Source: Sistotremastrum niveocremeum HHB9708 (taxonomy: Eukaryota > Basidiomycota > Agaricomycetes > Sistotremastrales > Sistotremastraceae). From it: 64,000 nucleotides of DNA. The stretch is from assembly GCA_001630475.1 (NCBI GenBank), contig KV419409.1:616360-680359 (forward strand), written 5' to 3'. A model generated the notes under the pieces. That model ran no database searches. It saw nothing but the letters and a program-made list of their open reading frames with translations, and was not told where the DNA came from. The translations under genes and the position numbers were made by a program. Positions 11,251-22,171 of this stretch are shown piece after piece; positions within the stretch are counted from its first letter, which is position 1, and every line of letters starts with the position of its first letter.

Positions 11251-12794
11251 CTAGTAACGAAGGATATGTATATCGTTCTTCTCATTGACCAATAACCTTC
11301 CAGTAGTCTGATCAAAGCCGAGTATGGTGCAAGCCTTTCGAGTTAGAGAAGGTGGGAACTTGAGTTTTATCCAGCGATTCCGCTCCGCGGTTGTCACCGA
11401 CCACGTAAGACGCAGAAATTCAGGTCGAGCTTTCGTGTGTCTCTCCTCTTGTCTGAACGGCAAGGGTGTGGACGCGGAGGAATCACACAGAATGAGAACG
11501 AACAAGTGGCCGGGAGATGCACGGATAGTATGGGGATCGCGGATGGGCCTCCAGTCTTCTAAGGAGAGCGACACAAGGGTGGATGAAGCTTCACGATAAG
11601 GGTGCGGAGGTTGTTGTGCGGTTGCGGTTAACGGATGGAGGATGTCGAGGACGAACAGCGGATCGTCATTGGATGGAAGACGACGCAATCCTACCGATTT
11701 CCAGAGACGTTTATCGAATCCGGGAATTTCGGGAATGAAACTGGGCTCGAATAACTGTTTGGGCAACGTGGTCACCTGGGAGGGATCAAACGAGCGCAAG
11801 CCTGAGGGAATGGGGTAGATGCAGATTGGAATGGTGCTCAGTGGCCCCGAATAGCCAGCGAGCTTCATGATGAGCGTTCCATTATTCGGTTCGACCCAAA
11901 ATTGGCTGATTCCTGCCGCCTAAGGGGACGTGATTGAGAATTCTAAGAAGACGGGAACGAAGAGTTCACTCACAAACCCTGGGAAGAACGACAAGAAAAC
12001 TGCCGTTTCCTTTTCCCAATCATAGATCAAGATTGAATCCCAGTACGTAATGAAGATCAAAGGTCCGTTGAGAGTCATGCTGTCCTCGCTGGCACTTGGT
12101 ATCGAGACCACTCGCAACTCCTCACGCCAAATCAAACGTTGACGTTGTCCTTCCGAGAAGGAAAATGTCAACCGGTAAACCCTTAGCAGCGACAGGTCTG
12201 CATCCCCATCGAACCTGCAAGCCAGTTCCGCTTGAATGATTTCCGAACGACTCTCAGACAACTGCCATTTTGAGGCATAGACCACCTCGCCCTCTATCGG
12301 TCCTGCGCTGAAAAGGCATTCCAAGCTTTGAATGTCGTATGCCCGTGCTTCTCCTCTAGAGTAACTGAGGAGTAGGATATAGTCGTAAAGGAAGCACCCG
12401 ATAACAACTGAGCCCGCCGATGCGCGCCAAATAGAGGGTAAAGTCGTAAATCCTGAACATGGAAGTAGAGACGTTGCCTCATGCACCCGCTTCGATAAAG
12501 CTACAGCTGAACAGGCTCTCGCGTGGAGGGTGGTTGCGTCCACTGATGATAATGAATAGCCCATTGGAAGGGGGATGATATACGCATCAGGGGAACTGGC
12601 TAGCAGCGCCCGATGATCGAGAACCATTGAACGAAAGGCAGAACACGTCTATGAAAATGGATTCAGGAGTTAGACGTGACGAGGCGTAAATCCCAGCTCA
12701 CTTGCGATAAAGATATGAAATCCGCCACAGTCATTTTCTGCCATATCTTCAAGATAAGCTCGGTGGGGAGAGCATCCATCATCTCGACCGCCAT
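11251..12794 (-). CDS. G2: F-box protein with propeller-like C-terminal region
   Basis: Three exons on the minus strand: 12702-12794, 11974-12648 and 11251-11919, giving 478 aa. The start at 12794 is preceded directly by an in-frame stop; alternative ATGs lie at 12782 and 12779. Exon 1 is the F-box (DALPTELILKIWQKM, TVADFISLSQ), followed by the family phase-0 intron and TCSAFRSMVL. Landmarks: FLYDYILLLSYSRGEA, GPLIFITYWDSILIYDW before intron 2, and the C-terminal FDQTTGRLLV...DIHILRY. The second intron (11920-11973) uses the acceptor CTTAG, chosen because it alone keeps phase. It is nearest to G3, with which it lies in tandem 370 bp apart. Predicted Skp1-binding substrate receptor with unknown target. 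Confidence 0.85.
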
Positions 12795-13166
12795 TCACGA
12801 AAGGTCTGTCTTGTGTGGTCTACAGCAGCCTACCATCTTTGCCTTGTCGCTTAAGTATGCGAGGATGAGGCGGACTTCGAAACTCAAGCCGACGGAGCAG
12901 ATCTGCAGACCAAGCGGACCTATCGCTGTCATCGCTGCTGGACCAGACCTCTCGGTGAAAAAAGCAAATATGTGATTAAGGTCCTTATTAGGCCCACTCA
13001 ATTCTAGTTCTCGGACCTTCAGTTTTCCAGTTTTATGAAACGATGAACTGCTCGAAGAATTGGACGGTCGCAGTTCTTTGTGGACGTATTTACATGACAT
13101 TTCGGCGTTAGGACCGGAAACCAGGTCTACCATCTATTGGAAAGGTGCTAGTTGATATGGCGCCCG
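12795..13166. other. Spacer between G3 and G2
   Basis: About 370 bp. A 112-codon minus-strand open frame runs into the G2 start region but shows no family resemblance, so I treat the stretch as the G2 promoter plus G3 3' flank. Confidence 0.45.
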
Positions 13167-14674
13167 TCAGTAATAAAGAATATGCATCGTGTCCCTTTCC
13201 ATCAAAAGCAATCTTCCACCCAATCGATCAAATCCAAGTTCGAAAGAACTTCTAGGAAGTGAATCCGGGAGCGACAATTCGGTCCAGGCAATGGGATCAG
13301 CTGGCCTATCATGAAGCTTTAGAAATGAGACTCCGTAGGGGGAAGGGTCAGTCCTATGTATGCAGAGCGGAGGAGAATTCGATAGATAAGCGTCGTGGAA
13401 ATCGAACGTATAGAAATCTTTCGAAGAGTAGCTGAGGGATTTGGGCGGAGACATGAGGCCCCAATCTGACACTGACAGGGTCTGAAGCTCGACTCTGGGT
13501 TCTGGCGCTGAATCATGCGATGAACTCTGCGGGAGCTCTCGACGGAAAGTCGGAATGGGGCTGGACAGGATATCAAAAAGCCAGCATGACGACGAGCGTC
13601 GCAGACCGAGGGCAGTTCTGATGGAATTCCCTAAGATGTCCGCGCGATAGGCTAGCTTAAATTTCGTGAACTGATCGGGCCACGGATGAGATGTGGACAT
13701 AAGGAGTTCAGAAATGCGACAGGTATATATCTCCAGCATAGTCTCTCCATCGATAAACAGAATTAGCTGGTCTTCTTCGCGATGCAGCCATGTTCTGCCT
13801 ATCTCATCGTCCTGGAGTCAATAGTTAGACCGAGGTGCACGTACTAAACGGAGGCAGATGCTCACCAAGTTCTCAGGAAAGGGCACAGATGTCCCGGTGT
13901 TTTCTTCCCAGTTACAGATGAGAAATCGTTCTGAGCCTTCAATGACAATCAACGGCCCATGGAGAAACAATCTTTCGTAACTAGCTTCATGAGGCAGACC
14001 GATCGTGAATAGCTCGTGTGTAGTGAGAGCAAGGGGCTCATCAGATTCGGATAGCCGGAAAGAAAATCTGTACACGTCGACGCGTCGGTCTTCGTAATGC
14101 GAGACGACTGCGCTTGGCATGATAGCCAGAATAACTTGTGAACGATCAGGTGACTGTTGGCAATCTACCAACCGAATGTCCTCGTCTGGTAAGGTATAGT
14201 TGAATAGCCCCTGCTTAGTTCGCAAGTCGAAGAGACTGATTTCGCCGCCGACGTGGACGATAACGAGAATGTTGTCAAATAGGAAGATTGGGTGCAAATA
14301 GGCGACAGGGAACTCGTGGAATAGCTTCAGCTTTAGATGTTTTTTGCAGGGAACTGTTGAGTCCCTCAATCGTCTCAAAAGTGAGATCGTCTGAGCGGCG
14401 CAGAAATGGAGGGAGTTCGAGTCGATATTTGTCAAGGATGAGCCGAAGGGAAGGGAAATGATATGTGAGTCAGGGGCGCCAGCAAGGATGCTTCGGCGTT
14501 CTCGGATGAGGGCCCTCAGCTCGGTGCATGTCTATCCACTGATCAATAAGTCTCATAGGAAAAGATGTGACAAAAAGAGGTACAGACTTGGGAAACCGAG
14601 ATCAAATCGTAGACGATTAAATGCTGCAGGATCTCCAGAATAATTTCAGACGGCAGTAGGTCCAGAGCAGTCAT
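13167..14674 (-). CDS. G3: F-box protein with propeller-like C-terminal region
   Basis: Three exons on the minus strand: 14588-14674, 13866-14531 and 13167-13811, giving 465 aa. Exon 1 (29 codons) is the F-box: ALDLLPSEIILEILQHL, then YDLISVSQ. Exon 2 opens TCTELRALIRERRSIL. Landmarks: LFDNILVIVHVGGEISLFDL, GPLIVIEGSERFLICNW immediately before intron 2 (donor GTGAGC), and a C-terminus FDRLGGRLLL...TMHILYY. Introns are 56 and 54 nt. Exon count, intron phases and length are almost identical to G1 and G2, so the three are close relatives by structure although sequence divergence is substantial. The frame is intact throughout, so this copy looks functional. Partner Skp1 is expected from the F-box; the target is unknown. 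Confidence 0.85.
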
Positions 14675-16596
14675 CAGAACTCGCAAGAGAAGGTGCTTTA
14701 TGCCCCGGACTGGCGATTATGCGTACAATGAAATGATTACTCTCGTAATAATGTAAAGCCTTGCGAGCAACTTTAACTGACTGGCCACGACAGCTTGAGC
14801 GTTATGGCCAGCGACCGTCAGGGAATGATCGGAGTTGGAAATCTCAGGCTTGATTATTTCGCTGCGACTCGCGGCCGTCGGTGGCTTATTCTGTCGCGAC
14901 TCTCAGCGCTGTCTACAATCATCCAACATGGAGAAGTCAAGCTGTAAAAATCAATGAAGACTCTCATCGATGCAAGCCACAAGAAAGACCAGAAGCACTG
15001 GATGGCTGACTTTCGGGTCTGAATCACAGCCATCATGATACAGAATACTAGGAGTACCCGCCATCTTGAGCATAGCGTCACGATCAGAGGGAGATGATGA
15101 TGGTTCTTCTTTCGAGGTGCGGCAGGCTTGTCTCTTGATCACATATTTTCACTGAATCGGAGGTCTCAGGCTTACTTGTCATCGGCAGCTGTTCGAGGAC
15201 TACTAGTACGACCAAAGCTCAGATGTGTCTCGTGCGAGTTCTCTTTTGCTTGCGCCACCAATTTATACACGCTGCTTCCATAATATGCCGGTCAACGGCC
15301 TTCATTTGATCCTACAACTTTGAACTGCACGTCCCGGAGATCCCTTTCCGTGCCTTGTAGCGCCATCTGACGCACTTTTTGCTTGCTTACTGAGTATCGT
15401 GTCCTTATTATGCCTCCCGTGGATCCCAATTGTCGCTCTTCTTTGGACCAGACAAAATCGCTTTGCTCTCAGCAACACCGCTATCCCCAGCTAAATAGCA
15501 TCCGTAACTAGGCATCTATACACGGCAACTACGTTTTGCTATGCCGGAGTCGACGTCACAACAGCGGGACTTTCTCATCATCAACGAAAGAGTCTGCCCG
15601 TCTGACCATGTGTCCGAGCTTGTGTGTCTCGTGGTGCATGCTCTCTTGTGCTACTGCGGCAACCCTCTGCTACTGATACTTCTCTTTTTCTGTTATCGTC
15701 GTTCATTTCCCTGCTGCTGTCCTGACACGATGAGCCTTTCGAGGTCTACCAATTGTTTTATACACCTTTCAAGGCCTTGGCCTTGTGCCGAAGTATCACG
15801 AGATTGACTGGGCGACTTCATACATACAGAACAAGGTGTGCCTGTTTCAACTCAATGGCCTGTTGTCTCATCTTTTCGGGTGTACACACGGGTGTTCGAT
15901 GACTTTCCTTCTCGAAGCTTTGTCTGACAATAATCGGCTCCATGATTACCTTGTAAGACAAAAAAATCGGCTGTCTGACGGAAGGTCGATCAAAGGCGCT
16001 ATGAAGACTTAATTCAGACTTGCCTAACAACTAAAGCTTTGTCTCAATCCTTTTTGTATTCTAATTCATGTCCACTTTGACCTGGCGACGAGGAAGCTTC
16101 GCTCGGCTACCTGAGCGCTCCCCCCGTTAACTCCGCGCGGAGTTTCACCGGGGCGCATCACCTCTCCTTGAGTCCTTGTCCTCCAAATTTGTGTCTTGAA
16201 ATATGTCCTCCTAGATCCAAACGCGCTCTTCGTCGATGTCTTGAATCTGGCTTGAATGAAAATCTGGTCCCTTGTTAAGATCTTGAATCTGAGCCAGCGG
16301 ATCTATATTCCGGAGCGTCCAATTGTCAGCACGTGGCCGCTCCTAATCCGGTGTCACAATTAATTTCCTTTTGTTTTGGCCTCTATTATGTTTACGGATT
16401 GGTCTGAGCCCCCTTCAGGGCATAGCAGAGTCGCCGTACAAATGAACGCTACGCCTGTCTGTCTCACCCAATTATCGTTTTCCCCGCGTCGTCTCGCTTT
16501 GTCGCTGCAACTGGTTTGCCAGCTTGTATCTCTCGATTTTTAACTGAAGATTCCAACTGTCCTATATTCGACAATTCGTCGCTGTGCATTATCGCC
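14675..16596. other. Intergenic stretch, no supported gene
   Basis: About 1.9 kb between the divergent G3 and the plus-strand acidic protein gene. It contains scattered open frames under 95 codons with no resemblance to known families. The right part is CT-rich on the plus strand and probably carries the promoter and leader of the next gene. Confidence 0.45.
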
Positions 16597-17735
16597 ATGT
16601 CCAGATCTTCTCCGGTCATCGAGCATGTCGCGTGGATGGACGAATCGTTGTCGTACCTCAACTCCGATCCTCAGTTTATTTTGTCTGGCAGTCTCTTGGG
16701 CCCAGAAGCTAAGGATCGAGCATGGGGGAAGCAGGTAAAGGCGTTCTCTGCGACTCTGATCGGGTTGACGAATTTGTTTTTAGCGTGTAGCCCGTGACGC
16801 GACACTCACAAGGGAGCTGCGCTCACCTTCTCCTGATTTCTCCGACGAGACAAGTACCATATACTCCCGCCCCGACTCACCCCCTTCCTTCCTACTATTC
16901 GACTTTGACGATGATGAGATCGCCGTAGTTCCCGACTGGTCTTCGCCCGATGGAACACTTTCCTATCAGTCGTCAATAATGGAACCCTCTTCTCAACGCC
17001 TCACTCCCACCCCTTGGACTTACGATCCATCTCCCGATAGCCCTGTCTCCGACTATGAAGACGAATCGGAGCTCGGGACTTCCACTTCGACCTCATTCTC
17101 CGTCACGGATTTTGACGAGAATCTAGAAACCAACACGATTGTCATCGACGATCTCGCCCATCAGCTCTTCCAGAAATGTCGTATCTTTTCTCCCAGCGAT
17201 AAACACCTCGACAATATCGTCTGCGAGTCTTTAGCTCCTCTAGATGAGCAACTCCGATATTCTCCCAACGACTCGTACGCCGACGTCTGTTGGCAATCCA
17301 CTTCTCCCAACCCTCCGCCTCCGCCTCCTCGTTCCTCTCGTAACAGAGGCCTATTTGTCGAAGAAGACTCGGATCAGAGCTTCAGCACCGCTCGGTCGAG
17401 CCGCATCCGTTTTCATCTTTTAGACACTCTTCCCGAAGATTCCGAATACGTATGTCATCAATATCTTGCATTATATCTCGTAACTGACATACATTCGGTC
17501 GTAGGACTCTCCTTCATCCACCTCGACGAGCAGTCAGAAGCCTAACCGAGCGATTTTCCCTATCCGTCTCGGCAGCCTCTCGGACCAGGTCCACAGCGCT
17601 TCCGGTCACCCTGTTGGTGCTTCGCCACAGTGTGTAGGTCCGAGCTCCAAGACCAAAGGGGAGAAATGGAAAGACGTCCGACGGATGGCAACTGGTGTTT
17701 TCGGATCGTCATCAAAGCGTCGGCAGAGGGCTTAG
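16597..17735 (+). CDS. Acidic Ser/Pro-rich protein, unknown function
   Basis: Three exons: 16597-16734, 16784-17449 and 17505-17735, giving 344 aa with all junctions in phase (donors GTAAAG and GTATGT). Start chosen at 16597 for its better context (CGCCATG); an in-frame ATG also lies at 16516. The protein is dominated by Ser, Pro, Asp and Glu (SPSPDFSDETSTIYSRPDSP, FDFDDDE, SDYEDESELGTSTS), with a Pro run (NPPPPPPRSS). A slightly more ordered piece lies around DLAHQLFQKCRIFSPSDKHL and the C-terminus is basic (SSSKRRQRA). No domain is recognised. Composition suggests a largely disordered regulatory or nuclear protein, but this is only inference. It sits between divergent F-box genes G3 and G4 with no sequence relation to them. 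Confidence 0.7.
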
Positions 17736-18354
17736 GTTACATTGGTCGACATATATCTGCTGTTCTACAACACACGCTTTCTTGTTCCTGTTTATCCACC
17801 TTATTTTCGCAAGCCAAATTTCTCATAACTACGTTCATTATAATTCGTTCTTTTTCGTTGTGACTTTCTTGGTTTGATTATTGAACTTGAACTGTAGTTC
17901 GTTCGGAGAGTAAGATATCGTGTAAACTGATGGAGTAGTCTCATCTCAACGAGCTAATGAGTGGATCATGTCGAGGTATTGGGAGAGGTTTCTCATGTGA
18001 TCCTGACTATCCCAACATGCGACGACGATGCCCAACCCGTCGAATCTCACGATACATACCTCACAAAGCGAAAACCTACATTCTTTGTACGAACGATGTG
18101 GCTGTTAGAGATCAGATGATCATGATCTATGCGAAAATCTCTCGAACTAAGGTCACCATCATGACTGAATGCTTTCAAGTGAGAATTTCTTCAGGACTGC
18201 CAAATTTATTATGTCTCCAGAACCCCTGGTCGCGAAGACATACATGTAGACGGGATCCTACATAGAGAACTAGTATTCAATTAGATGCAGATGATCGTCC
18301 TCGTATAGCAGGAGTCGTCCGCGAAGATGATCAAAACCGAGAAACGAATCCCTT
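17736..18354. other. Convergent spacer, including the out-of-frame tail of G4
   Basis: No independent gene seen. Positions 18270-18354, read on the minus strand, still encode the lost C-terminus of G4 in another frame (see finding). Confidence 0.5.
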
Positions 18355-19792
18355 TTAAAGGAAACGGGGACTCCGATCAAACTTTGCATCTTTCTCAGGA
18401 AGTTGCAATCGTACCCATGCAGTCATGAGGTTGTGGCTATCACCAAGTTTCAGAATATATATACAGTTCTCCCAGGTATCGATGATTACCGGTAAACGGT
18501 TGTCGATTTGTTGAGACATAGATCCCCCTGTAACCTGAAGTGGTCTGATGGTGTCGGAAATTTCGACATTTTTACCTCTGCCTTCTTCCAGGTTGAAGCG
18601 CAGGTGACTGATTGTCATCGCCTCGCGCGTACCATTGCGTTGAGGAATCAGGCTTTCAACATGATTTGACTGCGGAGTTCGGCGCACCCACACGGTGGGA
18701 TGCAAGACCATTCGAAAGGGTTGCCTGAATTCCTTGAGATGGACCTCAAGGTCATTCCACTGGAAGTCTCTGAGATTTTCAGAAGAAGTGTTCCAAGCGG
18801 TTCCTTCATCCTTTAAAGCAGGTAACGCGATAGGTAGCTTGATCGAAGCAAGGACGAATTCGCAGGCGCGGCGGCAAATTGTGGAAATTGACTTGAAACC
18901 GGGATGAAAGCACGCATCAAGACGCTCCTAAAACCGCGATGAATGATAGAGCAGTCATACATTATATCGAGACTTACGAAGTCGGCGGACGCCCTTGAGG
19001 TGAGCCACAGGGCAGACTTCTCGACCCAGTTGCAGTAGAGGATGCCATGTCTTCCTGTTAGAAGAATTCTGTCACCATCGACTTTCATACTCATGACTCT
19101 AACGCATGCAAGAGGGTCGAATCGCGTTATAAACCGAGTTTTCACTTCGCCGAAGTTCGCATCACAGATCGAGTATTCCTCCACCTGTATAACATAACCC
19201 ATCTCGTCCGAGTGGTGGCAGAGGGCAGCGATAACTTTCCTTGCTGAGAGGACGACCTGGTACGAGGACTTGTGGATGCTCCCATACTGGTGTCGAGAGG
19301 ATAGCCCATTGCTTAGCTTCAAGAGGACTATGATGTCTTTAGGACCCGAGAAATGAAGTACGACATAGTCATCAAGAAGTAATTTTCCGGGGCCAGGGGA
19401 CATTTGGGAAAGAGGTGGGAGCGGAAACATAGAATGCTTTTTGACGTTCACCCTATCCTCCGAGGAAACGGGACTTAGTCTTCGAGACAATGCGACAGCT
19501 TGAGCCGCAGCACGAAACGACTCTCCAGGACCAACATCATCATCCGTGATCTCCCCGAAAGGCAATGGTATGATTTCTGGATTGGTAGAGGAGAGGAAAG
19601 CCGATTTATGGGTCCTGATCAGTTCGCGCATCTTCGAACACGTCTGTCGTGGGCGCAAGGCGCAATGAGAACTCGAGGCCTGTGATCAACGAAGCTGCAA
19701 CGTACCTGAGCGAGATGGACGATTTCCTGAACGCTCAATGAACTCATGAAGAGAAGACATAGCTCGGGTTGCAAATCATTAAATTGCACCAT
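18355..19792 (-). CDS. G4: F-box protein, C-terminus cut short by frameshift
   Basis: Three exons on the minus strand: 19706-19792, 18978-19643 and 18355-18927, giving 441 aa. Exon 1 is the F-box (FNDLQPELCLLFMSSL, SVQEIVHLAQ). Exon 2 begins TCSKMRELIRTHKSAFLSST and includes LLDDYVVLHFSG and RILLTGRHGILYCNW before intron 2. Exon 3 begins ERLDACFHPGF. It is the closest relative of G7 at 42.6 kb, sharing long identical stretches (KMRELIRTHKS, NGLSSRH, ILYCNWVEKSALWL, NLRDF/LHWNDLE). The frame stops at 18355, whereas the family signature FLGFDHLRGRLLL...LHLIEY follows in a different frame down to a TAG at 18270. The protein therefore lacks about 24 conserved residues. It may be a recent pseudogene, a tolerated truncation or a sequencing error. 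Confidence 0.75.
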
Positions 19793-20371
19793 CTTTGATC
19801 AGGTTCGTGCAATGGTTCAATGTGCGTTTGGCTGTAGTGTGCACTCAAGGCTGCAAGGTTCGATTCAAGAGCAACCTTGCTTACCTAAGCGCGCTAGCGC
19901 CGAACGACTGAATCAAGGGCCATTTCATCAGATTCGAATTTGGCACGGTGTCCAGTCATTTATATGTAAGCTGAAACCCGTTTATTTTCCTCCATAAGTA
20001 AAGACAGTTTCACGTGGATGTACCAGTGAAGTATTTCTAAAGAATGACGGTGGTGTGGCACCGGCCTTGGAGCGACGAAGGTCGAAGGAGGTCAAAAGAA
20101 AGGAAAGGTGGGAGAAAGACAGTGAGGGTCGCTGAAGCGAGAAGGTGGTGGTACAAGCAATGGAGAAGTGCATAGGGCGCCGAAAGGCAGTCGAGTAGAA
20201 ACTCGAACAAAAGAGCGAATGAAAAGAATGAAGACGCCGAACAAAAGAATGAGTGGAAAGAACGAAGACATCCAAGAAATTTTTCCAACATAGTGAGCGA
20301 AGAACAGATATAGAGGGAACGATCGAATCGGGTTCGAGCTGATCTCCGAGGGAGAGAAAGAGGGGAAGCTC
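19793..20371. other. Spacer between the chitinase 3' end and G4 start
   Basis: About 580 bp containing the G4 promoter and the chitinase 3' region. Open frames here are shadows or noise. Nothing else seen. Confidence 0.5.
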
Positions 20372-22022
20372 TTAACAAGAGCCGTCGTCGGTCCAATCTC
20401 CTGCAGCACCTGCGCGAATGATCAGTCATCATTTTTGTCGAAATTGGAATTTAACTCACCGCCGGGGGCGTCGCTCTCGCTCCACCATTTAGCAGTCCAG
20501 AGATGGCCACTACAATGTATGTCAGTATGCATGAACGTCATTAGTAAGAAATTTCTCACTTGTAAGTAACTTCCGACCCGCCGGTGTACGCGACACCGGA
20601 TTGCCAGGCGGCAATACCGGAGCACTTGCCTCCAGCAGGAGAGGTAGGAGTAGAGGATTTCGTAGAGGAAGTGGTGGTAGTGGATTTGGTGGTCGTCGTG
20701 CTCGAAGTCGTAGTAGTAGGAGGGGGAGCAGAACCACCACCGTAAGGGAAGCTCTGAGCACGAACAGATTGCATCATAGCAGAGGTAATGTGAGGATATT
20801 GCCAGAACATGGCACCGGCGTTCCATCCTTTCGCTTTAGCCTGACCGAGACATCCGGCGAGAGTGCCGAGGTCCATGTAACCGGTGGTGGCATCTGCGGT
20901 GGTTGCGGGTTTTCCGATGACGAGCTTGCTAAGGGGGACGCCGAAGGCGTTGATTTCGAAGATGGAGGAGCCGGGGAAGTCGGAGTTGGAGGTGGTAAGG
21001 AGCGTGGTGCAAGTCGTATAGTCGGAGCCTTGGTTATAGAACTGATAGACGCAGTCGAGTCAGCATGAGCGCCGCCAGAACCCTTCGCAAAACTCACCTG
21101 AAGGTTGTACCAGTCGATGGAAGATCCGGCGCCAGTGTCGACAGCGCGGTAGGCACCGTGGGGGTAGAGGCTAGTGCTGGAGGTGAACCTATTCGGCGAA
21201 GAAAGATGACGTCATCAGTGAAAATTTCTTCGCTGAGAAATACGCTACGCACCAGGGAGCGACGGGTGCGTGAGTAAGGATGTATTCTGAGAAGGATATC
21301 AGACCGGGAACTTGGTGAGATAAGGTTGAGTGACATACGTCCGGCGGGAAGTTGGGCCCTCAAAGCTTTAGTGAATCTATCGGACCGGTGTCAGCAGCCG
21401 AAGAATGCCACTCAAGGTGCGAGAAACGAACGTGATGAGCCAGGTCTCAGCGGAACCGGTGCCGCTGTTGATGGCTGTGAAGTCTTCATAATCAACATCG
21501 ACACCGTCGAGCTAGGATTGGTCTATCAGTTTCATCGATGTATACGAAGGAGAGAACGTACACCGTATTGCTTGACCCAGTTGGCCAAAGTGACTGCGAA
21601 AGCGTTAGGGTCGACACCGGAAGTAGTGGGCGAATCGGTAGATCCGAAAGCGGAGACCATCAAGGAGATGCCGTTCGCGTGATAGTCGGCGAGAATAGAA
21701 GCGCGTTGGGTAGCGGCCATTTCTTCCCAGTTCTGAGCTTGGTCCTGGGCACCGGAGTGGGTGTAGAACGAAAGAATGAAGACATTGATGCCCTGAGCGA
21801 CGCGCGTTAAATCAGGCGATAAACAAGAATACTCGTTATAGGACTTACGGCCAAGGTAGAACTGGCTGGGGGAGTGAGCCAGTCGTCAGAATAGACGACC
21901 CAACGGGGGGCGGGTGCTATGAAGGTAGAAGCACGCTTTTCGATGGGGAAAGCCTTGACGAAGGAAAGAGAGGCGAAGATTGCCGTGAGGGCGACGCAGA
22001 TGGCGCGAATGTTGAACAACAT
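20372..22022 (-). CDS. Secreted GH18 chitinase with C-terminal CBM5/12 chitin-binding domain
   Basis: Endochitinase-type enzyme hydrolysing beta-1,4-GlcNAc polymers. Nine exons on the minus strand: 21849-22022, 21562-21792, 21432-21511, 21339-21376, 21253-21286, 21098-21188, 20560-21041, 20460-20509 and 20372-20409, giving 405 aa. The signal peptide is MLFNIRAICVALTAIFASLS FVKA, followed by a possible KR site (FPIEKRA). The GH18 catalytic motif LDGVDVDYED lies at residues 136-145, with Glu144 the expected proton donor; GINVFILSFYTHSG, AGQYILTHAPVAPW and MFWQYPHITSAMM are also typical of the barrel. A Thr/Ser linker (TTTTSSTTTTKSTTTT) precedes a CBM5/12 domain (CSGIAAWQSGVAYTGG...NGHLWTAKWW...AGDWTDDGSC). 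Codon bias to C/T-ending codons and a good TATA box suggest strong expression. Likely roles are wall remodelling or digestion of other fungi or arthropods. Confidence 0.93.
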
Positions 22023-22163
22023 TGTGAAAGATTGTGTGGGGTGGATGGTGTCGGTATTGAAAGGCTGTGGGGAAGGGAGGGGAGGAGGAGGAGAGCGAAG
22101 GAGAGAGGCGGCGGAAGCAGAAGAGGTGCCGTGAGGAAAGTCATTGAGAGCTTTGGAAGACGT

Positions 22164-22171
22164 CTTTTATA
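22164..22171 (-). promoter_or_regulatory. TATA box of the chitinase gene
   Basis: TATAAAAG on the minus strand about 140 bp before the ATG at 22022, with a CT-rich leader in between on the coding strand. Confidence 0.55.

Noticed and set aside
12795-13133. 112-codon minus-strand frame upstream of G2
   Set aside because: It ends exactly at the stop just before the G2 start and has no counterpart upstream of other family members.
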